Below, piece by piece: positions 59,172 to 64,000 of a stretch of DNA of 64,000 nucleotides; the first letter of the stretch is position 1, and each line of letters opens with the position of its first letter. Source of the stretch: Echinococcus granulosus (Eukaryota > Platyhelminthes > Cestoda > Cyclophyllidea > Taeniidae); assembly GCF_000524195.1 (NCBI RefSeq), contig NW_020170387.1:285980-349979 (forward strand). The letters run 5' to 3'. The notes under the pieces were generated by a model, which worked only from the letters and a program-made list of their open reading frames with translations, made no database searches and had not been told where the DNA came from. The position numbers and the translations under genes were made by a program.

Positions 59172-62100
59172 CATTTCAATCAAACGCCACTACATGCGCC
59201 CCTTCCTCTTTTACAAAAGCAGTCCACCTGCTCTGACCACATGTGTACCCAACCCCAGACTTCCTCAACTTCACCTATAATGATGCCACACTTAATCGCT
59301 CCATTTCTACCAAACACTTTCCAGTGTCGGCTAACACTTTTGTCAAAATCAGTCTCTTTACCATTTTAATCAAAACATTAACAAATTACTGCCACATCAG
59401 TAAAAATGTTGTTCCCGAAGTTGTCGTAATCGTGTGTATTTCTAAATTGTATCAACGTTTCAATTATTTGTTCAGACCAAATTTTACGCACACTTAGAAG
59501 TAAGAATAATTTAATCCGTCCAAAGTGGAGTTATCGTATTTCTGCTGCACATCTCTTTGAGGTTTCCCCTGATTGACATAATTTTTGGTAAAGTAGGAAA
59601 TACAAAGGATCATGACTGTCATGTTGAAGCTTCCCGATTACCTTACAAAAGGGACTGAAAATGCAGTAGTACTACTACTGATTAATGAATGCTGATAAAT
59701 AAGTAACTGCAAATCTTCCTCCCAACACCAATTTTCAATATCTTTAGTAAACCTTCTCATTGAAGGGCGGATTTTTCTTTGAGAATTCTTAGTTGTGTAC
59801 TAAACTTCATCATTCTCGTATTACTGTAACTGTATAAGCATTTGTGTGAACAGTACAGTTTAAATTTCAACAAACTGAATTATGTTTTTACTTCGTAAAA
59901 CTAGTCCTAAATTCGAGTCCCTCCGTGGAACCATTGCGCTAGGATTACTGCAAATGGCCCTGCGAAGTCTCAATTTTCGAGATGAGTTCCTGTCAATCCG
60001 AAACTCTGACCATTCATGCCTCTGCAAGAGAGATTGAAGGCTGGGACCTAGCTCACAAGAGTCCGAATATGGATAAGCAAATGGCTCACTTCCTTATGCT
60101 AACAGAATGGCATTCCAAAATCTTGCAGTTTCACTTATCCATGTAAGCTTTAAAAAATTATGCCGACACGCAACCCATGAACTTCGAGGCAGCTGTGCTA
60201 GCTGAGTTTTATTTGTATATGCAAAAGAGAACCAATATATAAGAAATTATATGGCCCAAAATCAAGTTACCTGCTGTAACTTCGGTGATCAACTACGGAC
60301 TCAGCTTAAATTCCTTAACCAACCAATTGTTGAATTAGCCAGAAATGTGAAGAAATTCTTTGTTAGTGCAAGATCCAAATCCTTAATCTATTTGAACTCT
60401 GTACGAACAGCAGCAGGATGCAAAACCACCGTTACCTTTGGAACCACAATCCCGTGGGCCAAAAAAAGCAACTCGGAAAGCTTATGATGCCAACGGATAC
60501 GGACGTGTAAAGGTGTAACTAGTGCCGACTAGTTGGCATATCCAAATGCTACAGAATGATGAAAATTGTAAGTCATGAGTCCTAAAGAACTTTGCTTTAA
60601 CTCAGAGTTCAAAATGCCATGTCATAAGTGTGGTAGGCTAGAGCAGGTCCAGTCCATTTGTCGTGGCCCAAACATGCGTGTGACGCAAACAGCTGCTTAA
60701 GAAACCCCAATTTTTGACCTTAATCCTCTTATACTTGCCCCTGATTCTCCCTGTCCATCAAGCCAAATCACACCAACTTATCTGATCAACATTGTGAGTA
60801 CGCACTCCAAGCATCAGAGCTACATTTATTTTATTTAATATCTTAGGAAGCCTTAGACGTGTTGTAGATATATAAACCATTGGTGCTTTATCAAAAGGTG
60901 CCAAAAGACATCAATTAAAGATTTTGGACCTATTTCGACTCCGTGCTGGCCCCCATCTTAAACCTTGCAAATGTCAATGTTTGGGCATTGATTATTTGGT
61001 GGCAATTTTCCAATTTTACATTTTTTTCCTGTAATCAAAGTGCCGCAGTTTATTGGCTTCCTGCCACTAGATTAAGCTGTTACCACTTGAACATGGTCAC
61101 TTGAGCGTTGGTACCACTCGCGGAGAAAAGAACACGTACAGAATTTTAGTCATCAGCACGTTCAATGTTCACTTTGACAACTCTCGAAATTAATAGCAGG
61201 CGTCCTCAGTTTTGTAGCGATTATCGCCTCGCCACAAACAAGTTCCTCTTTAAAAGAAGGTGAATCTAGGCTGACTAAGAACATATTCTGTACCAATTCC
61301 ACAGTTTATGTTGTTTCCCTAAACGTGGTTTAAAGGTTACCTATCTACAGATTATGTTGGAGTAAGGTAGCGCCATTGTTACAAAGCACCGGCTCTCACC
61401 AAACCTGAGATGAATGGATGTGGTAGTGGACATAAAGCCTGATTTCATTCCTCATGATTGGTTTTTTTACCGCAATTGCATAGCCGCTTACATAACAGTG
61501 TGATCCCGCCTCCAAAACTTCAAGTTATATTTATTTACCCTGTTAGGCCAATTCTGGTTTCAATTATTTCCTATCTTACAGGGAATTAAAACCTGTGTAC
61601 AAAGATCGCCATAGTGACATTGACAAAGGAAGTTTCGATTGTGACTAGTATCATAGTTGTTTTTAGAATTCTGATCTCATTGTAATAAAAAGACATCGGT
61701 ATACCTTACATAATCCTTGTATATACATATTTGGTAAAAGGATACATACTGGCCATCGTGAATACAGTTTGTGCATCTCCGATTAAATCAAAAGGAGTAA
61801 ATCAGGTATTTTTTATTGCACAGCTCAATAATTCGTTTAGCTATAGCTTTTGAAATATAACCGATTGTCTCCGAGTTGACCTTGGCGCATTTTTATGGAG
61901 AATGTTTTTGGTTGGGCACGTTGTTATCATTTCTTGTGTTTTTATCATTTTCGTTTGCTATATGGTTTACTTGCAAGTAGCATTTAATTCCGTAGTCTCC
62001 CAATTCACTTATAAAGCCTAAGTCTTCCTCCTTATTTCACAAGTTGTCTCATTTCGGCCCTTACTGATGTTTTAGTAAGTTATGGGCAAAATGTGCACTT

Positions 62101-62304
62101 TCAGACTTCGCACGTGCACATTATTAAATCAACTTGATTTTGCTGGTGGAGTTTTAGTCGTACTCATGTCTTTGAGGTTTATGTTCCTGAACACTATGCT
62201 TTTAAAATCGTCCCGGTAGATTCTAACTCCGTGAAATTGCTGTTGTCTACCGTCCAGTTGTCATGTTTCTTGTTCCCTAATATGTTCTTTAGCGTTGTAA
62301 AACA
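59172..62304. other. Intergenic, fibulin to SMSr
   Basis: About 3.1 kb with a decayed retrotransposon Gag (separate entry) and otherwise AT-rich DNA. The SMSr 5' UTR may be spliced: TTCTTTAG stands 14 nt before its ATG. Confidence 0.45.
60160..60700 (+). mobile_element. Decayed LTR-retrotransposon Gag relic
   Basis: The frame at 60251 reads CCNFGDQLRTQLKFLNQPIV, the pattern of a Gypsy-like Gag (CxFGxxLxxQLxxxL). Just upstream, in other frames, are pieces such as FEAAVLAEFYLYMQKR. Further on, 60614-60670 gives CHKCGRLEQVQSIC, a CCHC zinc knuckle with the right C-x2-C-x4-H-x4-C spacing but Gln in place of the His. Stops and frameshifts separate the parts, and no reverse transcriptase or LTR is visible. 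It is a dead fragment. Confidence 0.45.
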
Positions 62305-64000
62305 ATGAGTGGACCTACGCACGATGCAAAGTGTCTCATCAACGAATCACCTGCAGCCTTCTTCTACTGGCTCGAATCACAAGGTGTCGATGCCGAAACA
62401 CGCTTCCTTTTTGAGCAACACATGGTCGATGGCTTCACTTTTGCGATGCTTACAGTAAATGACCTTCGTGAGATGGGCGTCGCTAAAGTGGGTATTCTCA
62501 AAAAGCTCCTTTTTTTAATCGACGTATGGCGTTCTCGACACCAAACTTCTTGTTGTTCCTGTTTGGATATCCTCTCTGGGGGTGATTTAGACTACTCCCA
62601 TTACTCTGAGTCCTGCCGATTCTTCTCTGACTCCCCAATTTGTGAATTGAAACCAAAGATTTGGAAAGTCATTATCAGTGCCATCTATGCCTTTCTTTCC
62701 CTCGGTGTCACCTCTTTCGTCATGGTTCTAGCCCATGAGCGCCTGCCTGATATATCCAAGTATCCCCCACTTCCAGACATCCTGCTGGACAACCTGCCGT
62801 ACATCCCCTGGGCATTCGAGGCGGCTGAACTGATTGCTCTCTGTCTATGCCTTATTTGGTTTACTGTCCTCTTCTTCCACAAACATCGCCTCATTCTCTT
62901 CCGTCGCTACTGCTCGCTTCTGGGAACCGTCTTCCTACTGCGCTCTATCACCATGATTATTACCTCGCTGAGTGTGCCTGGAAAGCATCTCCTGACTGAG
63001 TGTCGGCCCTTCGTTTTCGACTCCTATCGGGAAAAGTTTGCACGGGCCGCTGAAATTTGGTTTGGAATGGGTATGCGTCTCCACTTTACTAGAAACTACC
63101 AAGGAAGTCGATGCCTGTGGTTAAGATGGTATTAATATTTTTGCCACAGTTTGCACAATCCTCTGCTTGTTCACGTGCACAGTATTGACAAAATTTGATG
63201 TTGTACTTAGCGATTTGGAACGTTTTTAAACCTCCTACACATTCAAGGTATTTACAAAAGTGGTTTTACTGCTACTTAGACTTCTTATTTCTTCTATAAA
63301 TTTTCGCCTGAACATTCATTTGTGTCTTGTGACAACTGTGCCTGTTGCGCTGTGTTTATCGCCATCGGAATGGTAGTGTGACTATTCTCCTAATATTTAT
63401 GGTGGAACTATTGCCAAATATTCTCTCTTCTTTGAGTGAGTAACTTTAAGTGATCCATAATATGAAGTCAGTAGATATCTCGATTCTGATCGATGCTTTT
63501 TGAACGGGAAAGTAATGCGCAGCCACTTCTACTACACCAGGCATGACTCTGCGAGGAGTGAGAACCTGCGGTGACTATATGTTCAGCGGACACACGACCG
63601 TAATAACAATGCTCAACTTCTTTATTACTGAATACACACCCTGCCGCCTGAACCGCCTGCACAACTTCACTTGGGTGCTCAACGTCTTCGGGGTCTTCTT
63701 CATCTTAGCAGCGCACGAGCACTATTCCATCGATGTCTTTGTTGCCATCTATATTACCTCGCGTCTCTTCCTCTACTACCACTGGCAGGCCAACAACCAC
63801 CACCTCCTCCATTGTGACATGCGACGTGCTCAGATTTGGTTTCCTCTCCTCACCTTCTTCGAATCGGATGTGCGTGGTACGGTGCCTCACGAGTTTTCCA
63901 ATCCGCTGCGCCAGGCTGTGCGTCTTTTGCGAAAACGCCATTTTCGGTGGATTGCGGCACCGCTGGCAGCCGTCTCGCTCTGCTTCACTGCTCATTCCTC
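62305..64000 (+). CDS. SAMD8: Sphingomyelin synthase-related protein (SMSr), partial
   Basis: ER membrane enzyme that makes ceramide phosphoethanolamine and monitors ceramide. Exon 62305..63070 and exon 63541..64000 join in phase 1 (ATGG|GTATGC, CACCAG|GC); the 3' end lies beyond the window. Residues about 10-75 form a SAM domain ([39 protein letters not shown]). Membrane segments follow ([57 protein letters not shown]). The second exon has both LPP-type catalytic motifs of the sphingomyelin synthase family: [11 protein letters not shown] (His) and [10 protein letters not shown] (His and Asp), with NFFITEYTP between them. The amino SAM domain and overall order fit SMSr rather than SMS1/2. The ATG follows a possible 5' UTR acceptor. 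Only the carboxy end is missing. Confidence 0.95.

Overview
The window reads as nuclear DNA of a flatworm, most likely a tapeworm (cestode). The genes are split into many small exons with GT-AG introns. Several introns are only 33-39 nt long while others run to kilobases. Exons are clearly more GC-rich than the AT-rich DNA around them. The exact species cannot be told from the sequence. There is one 100-N assembly gap (11980-12079).

Layout, left to right. 1-4239: no firm gene, one copy of a dispersed repeat. 4240-5942 (-): TMEM185-type multi-pass membrane protein, head to head with 6677-9865 (+), an inositol-tetrakisphosphate 1-kinase (ITPK1). 10759 to about 12098 (+): an unrecognised protein whose 3' part runs into the gap; a perfect 18-bp palindrome and an E2F-like site lie upstream. 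14311-17054 (+): a HEAT-repeat protein. 20307-22482 (+): the 26S proteasome ATPase Rpt3/PSMC4, tail to tail with 23734-36654 (-), a long DNTTIP1-type gene (scaffold of the MiDAC histone deacetylase complex) that I pieced together from seven dispersed exons. 40358-40572 (+): a possible two-exon, 53-residue membrane microprotein. 46759-59171 (+): a fibulin-type extracellular matrix gene with 19 coding exons and about 11 EGF-like modules. 62305 to beyond the right edge (+): a sphingomyelin-synthase-related protein (SMSr/SAMD8).

The genes are mostly unrelated housekeeping or signalling genes and do not form an operon or functional cluster: inositol phosphate metabolism, protein degradation, chromatin deacetylation, matrix, and ceramide phosphoethanolamine synthesis. 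The gene-poor stretches (about 17-20 kb, 24-26 kb, the DNTTIP1 introns, 37-46 kb, 59-62 kb) hold at least five copies of a roughly 150-170-bp dispersed repeat, a decayed LTR-retrotransposon Gag relic, a tRNA-like repeat fragment and simple-sequence tracts.

Exon boundaries were read by eye from splice consensus, reading-phase continuity and remembered family sequences. No alignment or search was run. I found no clearly novel biological system. The most interesting leads are the DNTTIP1 gene, the microprotein, the ultrashort and GC-AG introns, the dispersed repeat family and the palindrome/E2F block.
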